Origin: Pseudolabrys sp.
GTDB lineage: Bacteria > Pseudomonadota > Alphaproteobacteria > Rhizobiales > Xanthobacteraceae
Direction of reading: 5' to 3'
Assembly (NCBI GenBank): GCA_017849615.1
Contig: JAFIGS010000030.1
Coordinates: 1 to 32,952 of the forward strand
DNA: 32,952 nt
Part shown: piece after piece, positions 1-8,000 of the stretch
Layout of the letters: each line of letters opens with the position of its first letter
Numbering within the stretch: position 1 is the first letter of the stretch
The notes under the pieces: generated by a model
Databases searched by the model: none
The model's input: the letters and a program-made list of their open reading frames with translations, nothing else
What the model was told of the DNA's origin: nothing
Translations under genes and position numbers: made by a program

Positions 1-138
1 ATCATGGGAGCGATTGAAAAACGGCGATCCATCTATTTTGCTGCTTTTCCGTTATTCTTCATCGTCTTAAGCCATATTTCGGGACTTTCGCCAAGGTGTC
101 GATGTCGGCTCATTTCCGGCCGTTTGGCTCATTTTCGC
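1..138. repeat. Terminal direct repeat, left copy (IS21-like end motif)
   Basis: Bases 1-138 are identical to 32815-32952, so the window starts and ends with the same sequence in the same orientation. The repeat begins at the very first base and ends at the very last one, which is what an unresolved overlap of a circular assembly looks like. Near its right end it carries GGCTCATTT (116-124) and TGGCTCATTTTCGCG (125-139). Repeated GGCTCATTTT-type motifs are something I associate with the ends of one IS21-family subgroup. No istA or istB is present. The short reading frame across it matches nothing I recognise. Confidence 0.9.
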
Positions 139-327
139 GCCACAGGCATCATCACCGGATGTGATAGAGAAATTCCGGCTGAGGGGGAAGCGGATCACCA
201 CGAACACTCCTGCTGCCTTCAGATCATTGATCTCAAGCGACATTGAGCGATATCGCCCAATCGTCTTGGAAGCTGGCGTCCAAGTGAAATGAACGCTGGA
301 CGTCGTTCGCGCCATGAGATCGGTCAG
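139..327. other. Gene-free stretch after the terminal repeat
   Basis: No convincing gene is seen between the terminal repeat and the stop codon of the first MmgE/PrpD gene. Short minus-strand reading frames cross it, but they lack ribosome-binding sites and resemble no family I recognise. It could hold the outer tip of the IS21-like end and the transcription end of the long minus-strand operon. I see no GC stem followed by a T-run that would make a clear intrinsic terminator. Confidence 0.5.
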
Positions 328-1644
328 TCAAGTTAAGCCGAAGACCCAGCCCTCCGCCCCCAGCCTGCGCAAATAGGAAAGCCCGGGAAATGGCTTGCCG
401 GCCTGCTGCTCGAAATCGCGCAAGCAACCGCGTAACTTCTGGCGCAAGGCATCCGGCGCCGGCGGATCGTCCGGCGAACCGGGAATGGCCGCACGCTCGA
501 AGCGATCGACTATGCCGCCGCTGATCTGCAACGTGACCTTGCCGAACTCGATATCGCCGCCGCTGAGCTGCCCCTCGTCTTCAATGACAGTCAGGCGCTG
601 CATTACTGCCGCGACATCGCTCCGCTGCACGGTCTCCGCCGCATAGCTCTGCAAGGTCGGCACGCCGTCGAGCAGCGCCACCGCGACGTTGAAGGGACCG
701 GAAAACTTCGCCTCCAGCTCCGTCGCCGGCCAGTCGTATTTGAGCACTTCGACGCTGCCGGCGGGCACCATAACCGTGAACCGCACATCAGCGCGGCGTG
801 CGATGTCGGCGCCCAGCCGCTCGCGCGCGTCCATCGCCACGCCGATCAGCCGATGCGCGGCGTAGCAGCAGGGGTAGAGCTTGACCGAAACGTCGCCCGG
901 ATGCGCGACGAAGGCAGCGTCCTCCGGCATGTCGACGCCGTCAGCGCCGCCGTAAAGGTCAATGAAACCATTGCGGCCGAATACATCTGGCGCGCCGGTC
1001 ACGCCCGCCTGCGCCAGCCGCACCGCGCGCAGGCCTGCCACCGCGGCGAGCCCAGCGTGAACGGGTTTCGCCTGCGTGCCGAAATTGATGCGCAGCCCAC
1101 CGGACATCGAGCCGCACAGCGCAAAAGCCGATTTTAGCCGCTCCGGCGTGATGTTCATCAGACGGCCGACCGCGGCGGTGGCAGCAAAGGCACCCACGGT
1201 CCCGGTGCCGTGCCAGCCTTTGTTGTAGTGGCCCTGCCCCAGCCGCTGCCCGATCGCGCGGCCGGCGATCATGCCGGCGCAAAACGCGGCGATCACATCG
1301 TCCGGCGCATGCGTTTGGAGCGGTTCGGAAACGATGGCCGGAACGATGACTGCGCTGGCATGCGCCAAACTCACCAGATAGACGTCGTCGAAATCTAGCG
1401 CGTGGGCGGCGACCGCATTGATCAGCACCGCCGCCTCGAGACTCTCGCAGCCGTCGCCGGACCAAGTGGCCGCTACGCTGCCGCCATAGGCCCCGAGCGT
1501 GTTCCGCGTCACCGGCTCAAACGCGCCGGGTGCGGCGACGCATATCGTATCGGCAATAGCCCGTGTCGCCAGCCGCCGCATGTCGCCGTCGGTGACCTCG
1601 CAGCACAACACGGCTTCGACGAGACGGTCGAGAAAGCTGGTCAT
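328..1644 (-). CDS. MmgE/PrpD family protein (A)
   Basis: A 438-residue protein of the MmgE/PrpD superfamily. The family includes 2-methylcitrate dehydratase, cis-aconitate decarboxylase and iminodisuccinate epimerase, enzymes that act on polycarboxylic acids in the cytosol. Visible family features are the N-terminal helical AHALDFDDVYL segment, GWHGTGTVGAFAA in the middle, KPVHAGLAAVAG, and the KLYPCCYAAHR segment that lines the active site in relatives. The ATG at 1644 is chosen because it overlaps the stop of the upstream IclR gene as ATGA, which implies translational coupling. The longer in-frame extension reads through the IclR gene and looks non-coding. It is the last gene of the 19-gene minus-strand run and lies one gene away from a second PrpD, so the two may act on successive or isomeric intermediates. 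The exact substrate is unknown. Confidence 0.85.
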   Translation of the reverse strand: MTSFLDRLVEAVLCCEVTDGDMRRLATRAIADTICVAAPGAFEPVTRNTLGAYGGSVAATWSGDGCESLEAAVLINAVAAHALDFDDVYLVSLAHASAVIVPAIVSEPLQTHAPDDVIAAFCAGMIAGRAIGQRLGQGHYNKGWHGTGTVGAFAATAAVGRLMNITPERLKSAFALCGSMSGGLRINFGTQAKPVHAGLAAVAGLRAVRLAQAGVTGAPDVFGRNGFIDLYGGADGVDMPEDAAFVAHPGDVSVKLYPCCYAAHRLIGVAMDARERLGADIARRADVRFTVMVPAGSVEVLKYDWPATELEAKFSGPFNVAVALLDGVPTLQSYAAETVQRSDVAAVMQRLTVIEDEGQLSGGDIEFGKVTLQISGGIVDRFERAAIPGSPDDPPAPDALRQKLRGCLRDFEQQAGKPFPGLSYLRRLGAEGWVFGLT

Positions 1645-2462
1645 CGATCGCTCACATGCTTGGTCGAGGGTCGAGGATAGGGGCCCTGGTAGCCGAGCGC
1701 ATGGCTCAGTCGCTCGGCCTGCTGGCTGATGAGGCCGCCGAGTTTCTTCTCGTTGGCGGGATCGAAGCGGACCTGCGGTAGGGTGATGCACAGGCTGCCG
1801 ATCACCCGGTTGTCCATCTTGTAGATCGGCGAGCCCATGCCGAGCGCGCCGGTGATCTTCTCGCCGTACGACAATGCGTAGCCGCGCTCGCGGATCTCCT
1901 CGAGCTCCTGCTGCAACGTCTTGAAGCTCGGCAGCTTGCGGCCGCTGCCGGGCGCCTCCGCGCCGGCTTTATACGCCGCCGCCTGCTCTTCTTCGGACAG
2001 GAAAGCCAGCACCGAACGTCCGGTCGCACCCCACAGCAAACTGTGCGCATTGTAGAGCTGCATGTCGTAACGCAGCGGATGCGACGAATTGATGGCCGCC
2101 AGCACGCTGACCTGCAGCGTCGCCGGCAGATAGGCCACCAGCATGCAGGCCTCGTTGCAGCGATCGACCACCTCTTGCATGAAGGGCCGCGCGATGTCGT
2201 TGAGGCTGCGATTGGCAATGAGCAGCGAACTCAGCCGAATGAGCTCGGCGCCACTCTGATAATTCCGCGACTCGTCGTCCTTCTCGATGAGACCTTCCGA
2301 GGCGAGCAGGTTGAGCAGGCGGTGCACGGTGCTAGCTGGCAGATCGAGCGCTTCGGATAGCTCTTTGATCGACAGCGGGCGTTTGGCGTCGGCGATGCAG
2401 CGAAGCACCCTGACGACACGCAGAACCGTCCCTGTCGATTTTGTGTCTGTGGCTTTGGCCAT
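1641..2462 (-). CDS. IclR family transcriptional regulator (block A)
   Basis: About 273 residues, the usual length for IclR regulators. An N-terminal winged helix-turn-helix (around residues 12-70, with LSIKELSEALDLPASTVHRL as recognition region) is followed by the IclR effector domain, which includes the EACMLVAYLP strand, the LLWGATGRSVLAFL segment and a C-terminal GSLCITLP strand. Such proteins bind small organic acids and repress or activate catabolic operons. The ATG at 2462 is used; a TTG two codons upstream is possible and neither has a strong ribosome-binding site. The gene sits inside the operon it probably controls, 57 bp after one PrpD gene and overlapping the next by 4 bp. A palindrome array upstream of livH (18004-18027) is one candidate target. 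Confidence 0.88.
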   Translation of the reverse strand: MAKATDTKSTGTVLRVVRVLRCIADAKRPLSIKELSEALDLPASTVHRLLNLLASEGLIEKDDESRNYQSGAELIRLSSLLIANRSLNDIARPFMQEVVDRCNEACMLVAYLPATLQVSVLAAINSSHPLRYDMQLYNAHSLLWGATGRSVLAFLSEEEQAAAYKAGAEAPGSGRKLPSFKTLQQELEEIRERGYALSYGEKITGALGMGSPIYKMDNRVIGSLCITLPQVRFDPANEKKLGGLISQQAERLSHALGYQGPYPRPSTKHVSDR

Positions 2463-2519
2463 GGGCAAAGTCGTTGTTTCGATCTCTGAGTGTTGCGTGT
2501 CGCGAATTTCGACTACCGA

Positions 2520-3902
2520 TCAGTGATGCCGTCGCGCGGCGAGATTGAAGAAGGGCTGCAAAAAGGCGGCCACGTCGCGCTGCCGCTCGAGCGCCAGGCA
2601 CTGGTCGAGCAAGCTGCTGGCCGCCGCGGCGTCAAGACGTCGACCCGCCAGTTCGACAAACTTGCCCGCCAGGTCGTTATCACTCATCGGGTGCTCCAGG
2701 CTGCCGCGGCACACCTGGACATTGGCCTCGCGGCGACTGCCGTCGACATAGCGGACGCGAACCACGGCCGCCTGCCGCGACATGTCGGCGCGCGCCTGCG
2801 CCTTGATCCGATCGCGCAGCGCGGCCACGGACGGATCGCCTATCACTACCATCTGCGATTCGGCGATGCCGGCATGGCCGCGCAGCAAGGCGGCAGCGGC
2901 CCAATGATAGAGGCTGACCTGCGCCTCGCGCTCGTCGGCCGGATGACGCTGGTTCGTCAGTTCGATCGCCAGCGGATTGATTTCGATATCGACCGCATCG
3001 ATGCGCGCGCCGGAGGCTGCCGCGGCGATCTCGAGGCAGGCGTCGATGATCGGATGAATGACGACGCCGCAAGGGTACGGCTTGTAGCTGTTCGACAGCA
3101 CCTCGAAACGCGTACCGAGGCCGGCGAGCGCCGCCTCGAAATTCGGCCGGATGGCGAAAACATGGCCGAAGCCGCGCGGCCCCTCCAGGGAATGCGGCGA
3201 GCAGGTGAAGCCGTCTTTAGCCAGCATTGCCGACATAAGTCCCGATCTGGCGCCCTGCGCCGGGACGAGATAGCCCGCCATGCTCGAATGCGTCTGGCGG
3301 AAACCGGCGCCTTGCGCCGCCGCGGTGCCGAGCGCCGCCTCCATCTCTTCCTGGTCGAGTCCCAGCAGGCGGCCGACCGCCGCCGCCGCGCCGATGCCGC
3401 CGACCAGACCGGTCATGGAGAACCCGTTCGAGCACGCGGCCGGCGGCGTCGCCAGCATCACCGCGGCGCGACAGGCGACCTCGATTCCGACCAGCAGCGC
3501 GACGCCGAAATCCAGGCCGCTAACAGGCTTCTCCTCGGCCGCCGCAAGCAGCGCCGCCGTGACCGGCCCGCTCGGATGCAGCACGGTTCCCCAATGCGTA
3601 TCGTCGAACACCAGTACCGCGGAGCTGACAGCGTTCACAAGTGCCGCATGCAGGACATCGACACGCGCCGCATGGCCGATCACGCTCGCGCGCGGCGCCC
3701 CGCTCCAGCGCTGCGCAGCGGCCAGCGTCGCCAGAACCACCGGCTCGTCGCAGCCGCCGAGCATGCAGCCGAGAATATTGAGCAGCGCCCGCGGCGCCTC
3801 GCGACTCACCTCGGCCGGCAGGTCGCCGGGCCGTAAGCCGATGGCGAAGGCGGCGAGATCACGCGTGACCGCCGGCGTTGCCTGGTCGGTGGCTACACTC
3901 AC
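2520..3902 (-). CDS. MmgE/PrpD family protein (B)
   Basis: A 460-residue MmgE/PrpD superfamily protein, clearly divergent from PrpD (A). Recognisable segments are LVFDDTHWGTVLHPSGPVTAA in the N-terminal helical domain, FSMTGLVGGIGAAAAVGRLLGL, and the YKPYPCGVVIHP active-site loop. Family members dehydrate, isomerise or decarboxylate carboxylic acids. The start is the GTG at 3902. It overlaps the TGA of the upstream SDR gene as GTGA, mirroring the ATGA overlaps elsewhere in this operon. A longer ATG frame starting at 3968 would run through the SDR coding sequence and is rejected. The IclR gene follows after a 57-bp gap. A role as hydratase or dehydratase of a catabolic intermediate fits the neighbouring dehydrogenases, but no substrate can be assigned. 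Confidence 0.85.
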   Translation of the reverse strand: MSVATDQATPAVTRDLAAFAIGLRPGDLPAEVSREAPRALLNILGCMLGGCDEPVVLATLAAAQRWSGAPRASVIGHAARVDVLHAALVNAVSSAVLVFDDTHWGTVLHPSGPVTAALLAAAEEKPVSGLDFGVALLVGIEVACRAAVMLATPPAACSNGFSMTGLVGGIGAAAAVGRLLGLDQEEMEAALGTAAAQGAGFRQTHSSMAGYLVPAQGARSGLMSAMLAKDGFTCSPHSLEGPRGFGHVFAIRPNFEAALAGLGTRFEVLSNSYKPYPCGVVIHPIIDACLEIAAAASGARIDAVDIEINPLAIELTNQRHPADEREAQVSLYHWAAAALLRGHAGIAESQMVVIGDPSVAALRDRIKAQARADMSRQAAVVRVRYVDGSRREANVQVCRGSLEHPMSDNDLAGKFVELAGRRLDAAAASSLLDQCLALERQRDVAAFLQPFFNLAARRHH

Positions 3903-4678
3903 GGCAGATAGCCCCCGCCGTTGACGTGAATGGCTTGCCCCGTGACGAAACGACCAGACGGCCCGCACAGAAACGCGACCATCGCGGCGATTTCACCGGG
4001 CTGCCCAAGCCGCCCGGCCAGATTGGCTGGCATGGCCGGCAAAATATTGCCGCCGGCGCTGGCGCGGCGAACGGTATCGATCATGCCCGGCACGACGCAG
4101 TTGACGGTGACCTTGGGCGCGAGCTCCACCGCCAGGCCTTTGGTCAGGCCGATCAGCCCGGCCTTGGCACTGACGGCATGCACCCGCCCGGGGACGCCGA
4201 GATGCGCGGCGACGCCGCCGATGTTGACAAGCGCGCCGCGGCCCGATGCAGTGAGATGCGGCGCCGCCGCCTGCGACACGAAAAACGAGCCGTCGAGCGT
4301 GGCGCCGAGCACCTCGCGCCAGTCTTCCGGCGTGATGTCGGCGAGCATTTGTTGACGGCGCACCGACGCGTTGTTGACGACGAAATCCAGACGCCCGGTC
4401 AATTGCGCCGCCTCTGCCACCAGTCGCCGCGCTTCCTGCGGCACCGAAATATCCGCAAGTACGACGGCAGTTGCGCCGCCGCGCTCCTTGACGCCTTGGG
4501 CGGTCTGCTCCGCCATGTCCTTAGACCGCCGCGCATGAACGATGACGGCAGCGCCGGCATCCGCCAAGGCATAGGCAACCGCCCGTCCGATATTGTCAGC
4601 ACTGCCGGTGACCAGCGCGGTGCAGCCCGCCAGACCGCGATTGCTCGACTCGCCGTTCATGGTGCTCGACGCGCTCAT
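3899..4678 (-). CDS. Divergent SDR-family protein lacking Ser/Tyr catalytic pair
   Basis: A 259-residue Rossmann-fold SDR. The dinucleotide motif (TGSADNIG, residues 24-31), the NNAS motif (102-105), and the PG motif after the active site are present. Aligning on the catalytic lysine of AKAGLIGLTK (K172), the position of the usual Ser is Gly155 and that of the usual Tyr is Ala168, with His167 next to it. The canonical S-Y-K triad is therefore absent. I recall an SDR subgroup with an R-x-H-x-x-x-A-K signature like this one, so it may be a natural variant and not decay. The gene overlaps both neighbours by 4 bp (ATGA upstream, GTGA downstream) and lies between a hydroxyacid dehydrogenase and a PrpD gene. 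It may be a reductase, dehydrogenase or non-redox SDR; the reaction is unknown. Confidence 0.85.
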   Translation of the reverse strand: MSASSTMNGESSNRGLAGCTALVTGSADNIGRAVAYALADAGAAVIVHARRSKDMAEQTAQGVKERGGATAVVLADISVPQEARRLVAEAAQLTGRLDFVVNNASVRRQQMLADITPEDWREVLGATLDGSFFVSQAAAPHLTASGRGALVNIGGVAAHLGVPGRVHAVSAKAGLIGLTKGLAVELAPKVTVNCVVPGMIDTVRRASAGGNILPAMPANLAGRLGQPGEIAAMVAFLCGPSGRFVTGQAIHVNGGGYLP

Positions 4679-5574
4679 GATGACCTCTTGCTCTTGACCT
4701 CGACGCCGGCCTTCTTTTCGAAATAGCGCGCCATTTCCGAGTAGTCCTGTTCGGCGCCGCCTTGCTTCACGGCATCGTCCCAGATCTCTGCAATTCGCGC
4801 GCCGACCTTGGTCGGATAATGCAGCGCCTCGCCGAGTTCGAGATACAGCTCGAGGTCCTTGGTGCCGATCGAGAGCGGCCCGCCATAGTCGAAGGTCCGG
4901 GTAAGCACCGCGCGCGGAAATTTATCGACTGTCGCGGAGTTACGGCCCGTGCTGGCATTGATCACATCGAGCAGCACGTCGGCATCGACCCCGCCCTTTA
5001 CGCCCATGACGATCGCCTCGCTGGCGACAACCATGCCGGCGATCGAGATCGCATTATTGACCAGCTTGGCGACCTGGGCGAGGCCGGGCTTGTCGCCGAC
5101 GACGAAGACCTGCTTGGCGAGATCGGCCAGCACCGGGTCGAGCTTGGCGCGCACGTCCGGGGCCCCGGCGAGAATCGCCGTCAGCCGGCCTTCGGCCGCC
5201 CATTTCGGTCCGCCGCTCACCGGCATGTCGGCCATGGCAATACCCGCTGCCGCCAAACGGCCGGCGATCGCATCCACCGTCGGCTGCCCCAGCGTCGAGG
5301 ATTCCACGTAGATCTTCACGGCCTTGCCGGCGACGATACCGTCTTCGCCGGTCGCCACCGCCACGCTCGCCTCGCGCGACGGCAGGCAGGCGAACACCAG
5401 TTCGGCGCGGTCGCCTACTTCGCGAGGCGTCGCGGCAATAGTGGCGCCCTGCTCAGCCAGCGGCTTGAGCACGGCAGGATTGCGATCGAGAACGACGAGC
5501 TCATAGCCGTTGTCGATGAGGCGCTTCGCCATGGCGCCACCCATATGACCGCAGCCGATAAATCCTATCTTCAT
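4675..5574 (-). CDS. 3-hydroxyisobutyrate dehydrogenase-like NAD(P) oxidoreductase
   Basis: A 299-residue beta-hydroxyacid dehydrogenase. The N-terminal Rossmann motif GCGHMG (7-12) is followed by Asp30-Arg31 after beta-2, the substrate-loop motif DMPVSGG (117-123), and the catalytic Lys170 in KLVNN, with the all-alpha C-terminal domain complete. Family members oxidise 3-hydroxyisobutyrate, tartronate semialdehyde, 4-hydroxybutyrate or 2-(hydroxymethyl)glutarate, converting an alcohol to a semialdehyde or the reverse. The start is the ATG at 5574, directly before the Rossmann motif. The longer frame runs into the permease gene and is out of family. The gene overlaps the following SDR as ATGA and lies 32 bp after an ABC permease. 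It probably handles a hydroxyacid intermediate of the operon's pathway. Confidence 0.88.
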   Translation of the reverse strand: MKIGFIGCGHMGGAMAKRLIDNGYELVVLDRNPAVLKPLAEQGATIAATPREVGDRAELVFACLPSREASVAVATGEDGIVAGKAVKIYVESSTLGQPTVDAIAGRLAAAGIAMADMPVSGGPKWAAEGRLTAILAGAPDVRAKLDPVLADLAKQVFVVGDKPGLAQVAKLVNNAISIAGMVVASEAIVMGVKGGVDADVLLDVINASTGRNSATVDKFPRAVLTRTFDYGGPLSIGTKDLELYLELGEALHYPTKVGARIAEIWDDAVKQGGAEQDYSEMARYFEKKAGVEVKSKRSS

Positions 5575-5606
5575 ACTCTTGATCCCGTTCGCATTACTGG
5601 CATGAC

Positions 5607-6410
5607 TCAGCTTCGATGCCTCAAGGCCCGGCGCTCCAGCAGTGTCAGTCCTTCGGTCACAACGACGCAAAGCACGACGAGAACCAGCACAGCGGCAAAG
5701 ACGCCGGTGGAGTCGAACCGCGCCGCCGAGGATTCGATCAGGTATCCAATGCCGCGGTTCGACGAAAGAAGTTCGCCGACGACGGCGGTGGTCAGCGCGT
5801 AGCTCACGGCGACGCGCAGGCCGTTGTAGATCCACGGCAAGGTCGACGGCAGAATGACCTTGAACACGATCTCGTCGCGGCTGGCGCCCATCAGTTTAAG
5901 CGCGTCGATCAGGTCGGGATCGACGTCGCGGACGCCGTCGATCGTGCTGTACAGCACGAGAAACACCACGACGACGCTAACCAGCGCCACCTTGGATTCG
6001 ATGTCGATGCCGAAGGCAATGACGAACAGCGGCAGCAACGCGATCTTCGGCAGGCAGAACAGCGCGGCGATGAGCGGCGCCACGATCCGTTCCGCGCGCC
6101 GCCAGGCGCCGAGCACGAGACCGAGCGCCGCGCCGATCGCGCCGCCGATCGCATAGCCGAGGCCGGTGGTCAGGATGGTCGCATAGACATGCGGCCAGAC
6201 CGAACCTGACACCGCCCAGCTCCACAGCCGCTCAAGAATGCGGGCAGGATTGCTGATCCAGAAGATCGGAACAATCGTTCCGGAGGCGATTTGCCAGGCC
6301 GCGAGTAGCGCGGCGGCAATGGCGATCCGCCCGATCGTCAGGCCGATGCCCGATCGCAACATCGTGGCCAACGGGATCGCGCTTTTTCCCGGGGCGGCGC
6401 TGGCGGTCAT
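5607..6410 (-). CDS. NitT/TauT-type ABC transporter permease (block A, second)
   Basis: A 267-residue inner-membrane permease of the SsuC/TauC/ThiX type. Several hydrophobic segments are visible, for example around residues 25-45, 80-100, 115-140 and 235-258. The cytoplasmic EAA-like loop that contacts the ATPase lies in DALKLMGASRDEIVFKVILPSTLPWIYNGLR, with the conserved GA-spaced core. It overlaps the ATPase gene by 4 bp (ATGA). Together with the ATPase at 6407-7243, permease at 7246-7995 and binding protein at 8001-9062 it forms a transporter with two non-identical permease genes. Family substrates are sulfonates, nitrate, pyrimidine and thiamine precursors and aromatic acids; the one here is unknown. 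Confidence 0.87.
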   Translation of the reverse strand: MTASAAPGKSAIPLATMLRSGIGLTIGRIAIAAALLAAWQIASGTIVPIFWISNPARILERLWSWAVSGSVWPHVYATILTTGLGYAIGGAIGAALGLVLGAWRRAERIVAPLIAALFCLPKIALLPLFVIAFGIDIESKVALVSVVVVFLVLYSTIDGVRDVDPDLIDALKLMGASRDEIVFKVILPSTLPWIYNGLRVAVSYALTTAVVGELLSSNRGIGYLIESSAARFDSTGVFAAVLVLVVLCVVVTEGLTLLERRALRHRS

Positions 6411-7243
6411 GTCGTCAATTCCTTGCCGACGTCGTCCTTGAGTTCGTTCCAGAGGTCTTCGGCAAGCGCGCCGAACTCCGGCGTGAAGCGCATTCCAACG
6501 ACATCGCGCGGCTCGGCGGCCAGCACCTCCCGCTCGGCGCGGATGCGTCCGGGCCGGCCGCTGAAGACGCAGACGCGGTCGGCCAGCGTGACCGCCTCGG
6601 CAAGATCGTGCGTCACGAATACCACGGTCATATTGCGCACGCGCGTGATGCGCAGCAGCTCACGCTGCATGATGATCTTGAGCTGCGCATCGAGGGCGCC
6701 GAACGGCTCGTCAAGGAGCAGTGTCTCGGGCTCGTAGATCAGCATGCGCGCCAAGGCCGCGCGCTTTCTCATGCCGCCGGAAATTTCCGACGGATAGTGT
6801 TTTTCGAAGCCGTTGAGGCCGACGAGGTCGATGATCTCGCGCAGCCGCGCGCCGCGCTCGCCCGCCTCAGACGACCGGCAGCGCAGTTCGAGCGCAATGC
6901 GGATATTGTCCTCGACCGTGCGCCACGGCAGCAGCGTGTCTTTCTGCGTCATGTAGCCAACGCGCCGGTTTGCACCGCTGACGCGTTCGCCTCGGTAGGT
7001 CACCTCGCCGGCAGAAGGGTCCATCAGGCCCGCCAGCATGTTGAGGACCGTGGACTTGCCGCAGCCGCTCGGTCCGACCAACGCGACGAACTCGTGCTCG
7101 CGAACGGAAAGATTGATCGTATCGAGCGCCTTCACGCTGCGACCGCGCGTCTCGAACGACTTCGAGACCTTCCTGAGCTCGATCATCGTCTCACGGCCCT
7201 GCAGACGGGGCTGCGCATCGCCGGACAAACGGCACACAGTCAT
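6407..7243 (-). CDS. NitT/TauT-type ABC transporter ATP-binding protein (block A)
   Basis: A 278-residue ABC ATPase. Walker A is GPSGCGKS, the Q-loop lies in VGYMTQKDTLLPW, the signature is a slightly altered ISGGMRKRAALARML, Walker B is TLLLDEPFGALDAQ, and the H-loop is VFVTHDLAEAVTLADRV. This matches the SsuB/TauB family. The ATG at 7243 is preferred over an internal ATG at 7186 because a strong GGAGG lies about 9 bases ahead of it. That site is made from the last codons of the upstream permease gene, so the two genes are tightly coupled. The N-terminal 19 residues before the ABC domain are unusual and may not all be translated. It powers uptake by the two flanking permeases. Confidence 0.9.
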   Translation of the reverse strand: MTVCRLSGDAQPRLQGRETMIELRKVSKSFETRGRSVKALDTINLSVREHEFVALVGPSGCGKSTVLNMLAGLMDPSAGEVTYRGERVSGANRRVGYMTQKDTLLPWRTVEDNIRIALELRCRSSEAGERGARLREIIDLVGLNGFEKHYPSEISGGMRKRAALARMLIYEPETLLLDEPFGALDAQLKIIMQRELLRITRVRNMTVVFVTHDLAEAVTLADRVCVFSGRPGRIRAEREVLAAEPRDVVGMRFTPEFGALAEDLWNELKDDVGKELTT

Positions 7244-7245
7244 CG

Positions 7246-7995
7246 CTATTTCCTCCAGCGCAGCAATCTAGCTTCGGTCAGGGCTACCGCTTCACTCAGC
7301 ACGATGCCGAGCACCATCAGCACGAACAACGCCGCATAGACGCCCGTCATGTCGAATTGCGAGGCCGCCTGGGTGACCAGGTGACCTATGCCGCGTCGCG
7401 CCAGCATCATTTCGCCGACCGTGGCTCCGATTAGCGCATAAGGTACGGCGCTTTTCAGCCCGGACATGATCCAGGCCGCCGCGCCCGGCAACACCACCTT
7501 GCGGAAGGCTTCGTCCGGCGCGGCGCCCATCAGCCACAGCCCGTCGATCAGATCGCGATCGACCGCGAGAACGCCGGAATAGGCGTTGAAGAACATGATG
7601 AAGAAGGTGACCAGTGCGACCAGCACGATCTTCGGCAACACGCCAAGGCCGAACCACATGATCATCAGCGGCGCCAGCGCCACGAAGGGAATGCTGTTAA
7701 GCGCGACCACGACGGGGCTGAGCAGTCCCGCCGCGAGCGGGCTGCGGCCAAGCCACAGCCCGAGCAGCACGCCGGCGGGGCCGCCGATGGCGAGGCCGGC
7801 GCTGATTTCTCCAAGCGTCACAGCGATGTCGATGTGCAGCCCCGCCCCGATCATCTCGCCGAGCCGTATAACGATCGCGCTCGGACGGCTGATCCACTCG
7901 CCATTGGCGGAATGACCGGCCCATTCCCACGAGGCGAGCGCCAGGGCCAGCAACACGGCCCTGGGGATCCAGACGTCTTTGAGGGCCGCTGCCAT
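7246..7995 (-). CDS. NitT/TauT-type ABC transporter permease (block A, first)
   Basis: A 249-residue membrane permease of the BPD_transp_1 family with hydrophobic helices from about residue 12 onward. The coupling loop is GLWLMGAAPDEAFRKVVLPGAAAWIMSGLKSAVPYALIGATVGEM. It differs from the permease at 5607-6410, suggesting a heterodimeric membrane domain, though two separate homodimeric systems sharing one ATPase cannot be excluded. It begins 5 bp after the binding-protein stop codon and ends 2 bp before the ATPase start. All four transporter genes are therefore collinear and probably one transcript. Confidence 0.87.
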   Translation of the reverse strand: MAAALKDVWIPRAVLLALALASWEWAGHSANGEWISRPSAIVIRLGEMIGAGLHIDIAVTLGEISAGLAIGGPAGVLLGLWLGRSPLAAGLLSPVVVALNSIPFVALAPLMIMWFGLGVLPKIVLVALVTFFIMFFNAYSGVLAVDRDLIDGLWLMGAAPDEAFRKVVLPGAAAWIMSGLKSAVPYALIGATVGEMMLARRGIGHLVTQAASQFDMTGVYAALFVLMVLGIVLSEAVALTEARLLRWRK

Positions 7996-8000
7996 TAGCG

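Noticed and set aside
1-246. Short plus-strand frame beginning ATGGGAGCG across the terminal repeat
   Set aside because: It lacks a ribosome-binding site and recognisable family, and runs through what looks like non-coding IS-end sequence.
2495-2512. CGAATTTCG mini-palindrome upstream of the IclR gene as an autoregulatory site
   Set aside because: Nine bases only, and it does not resemble the array upstream of livH; chance is likely.
2490-3836. Long plus-strand open frame opposite the PrpD (B) gene
   Set aside because: It is the antisense shadow of a clear MmgE/PrpD gene, with arginine-rich, low-complexity composition and no domain.
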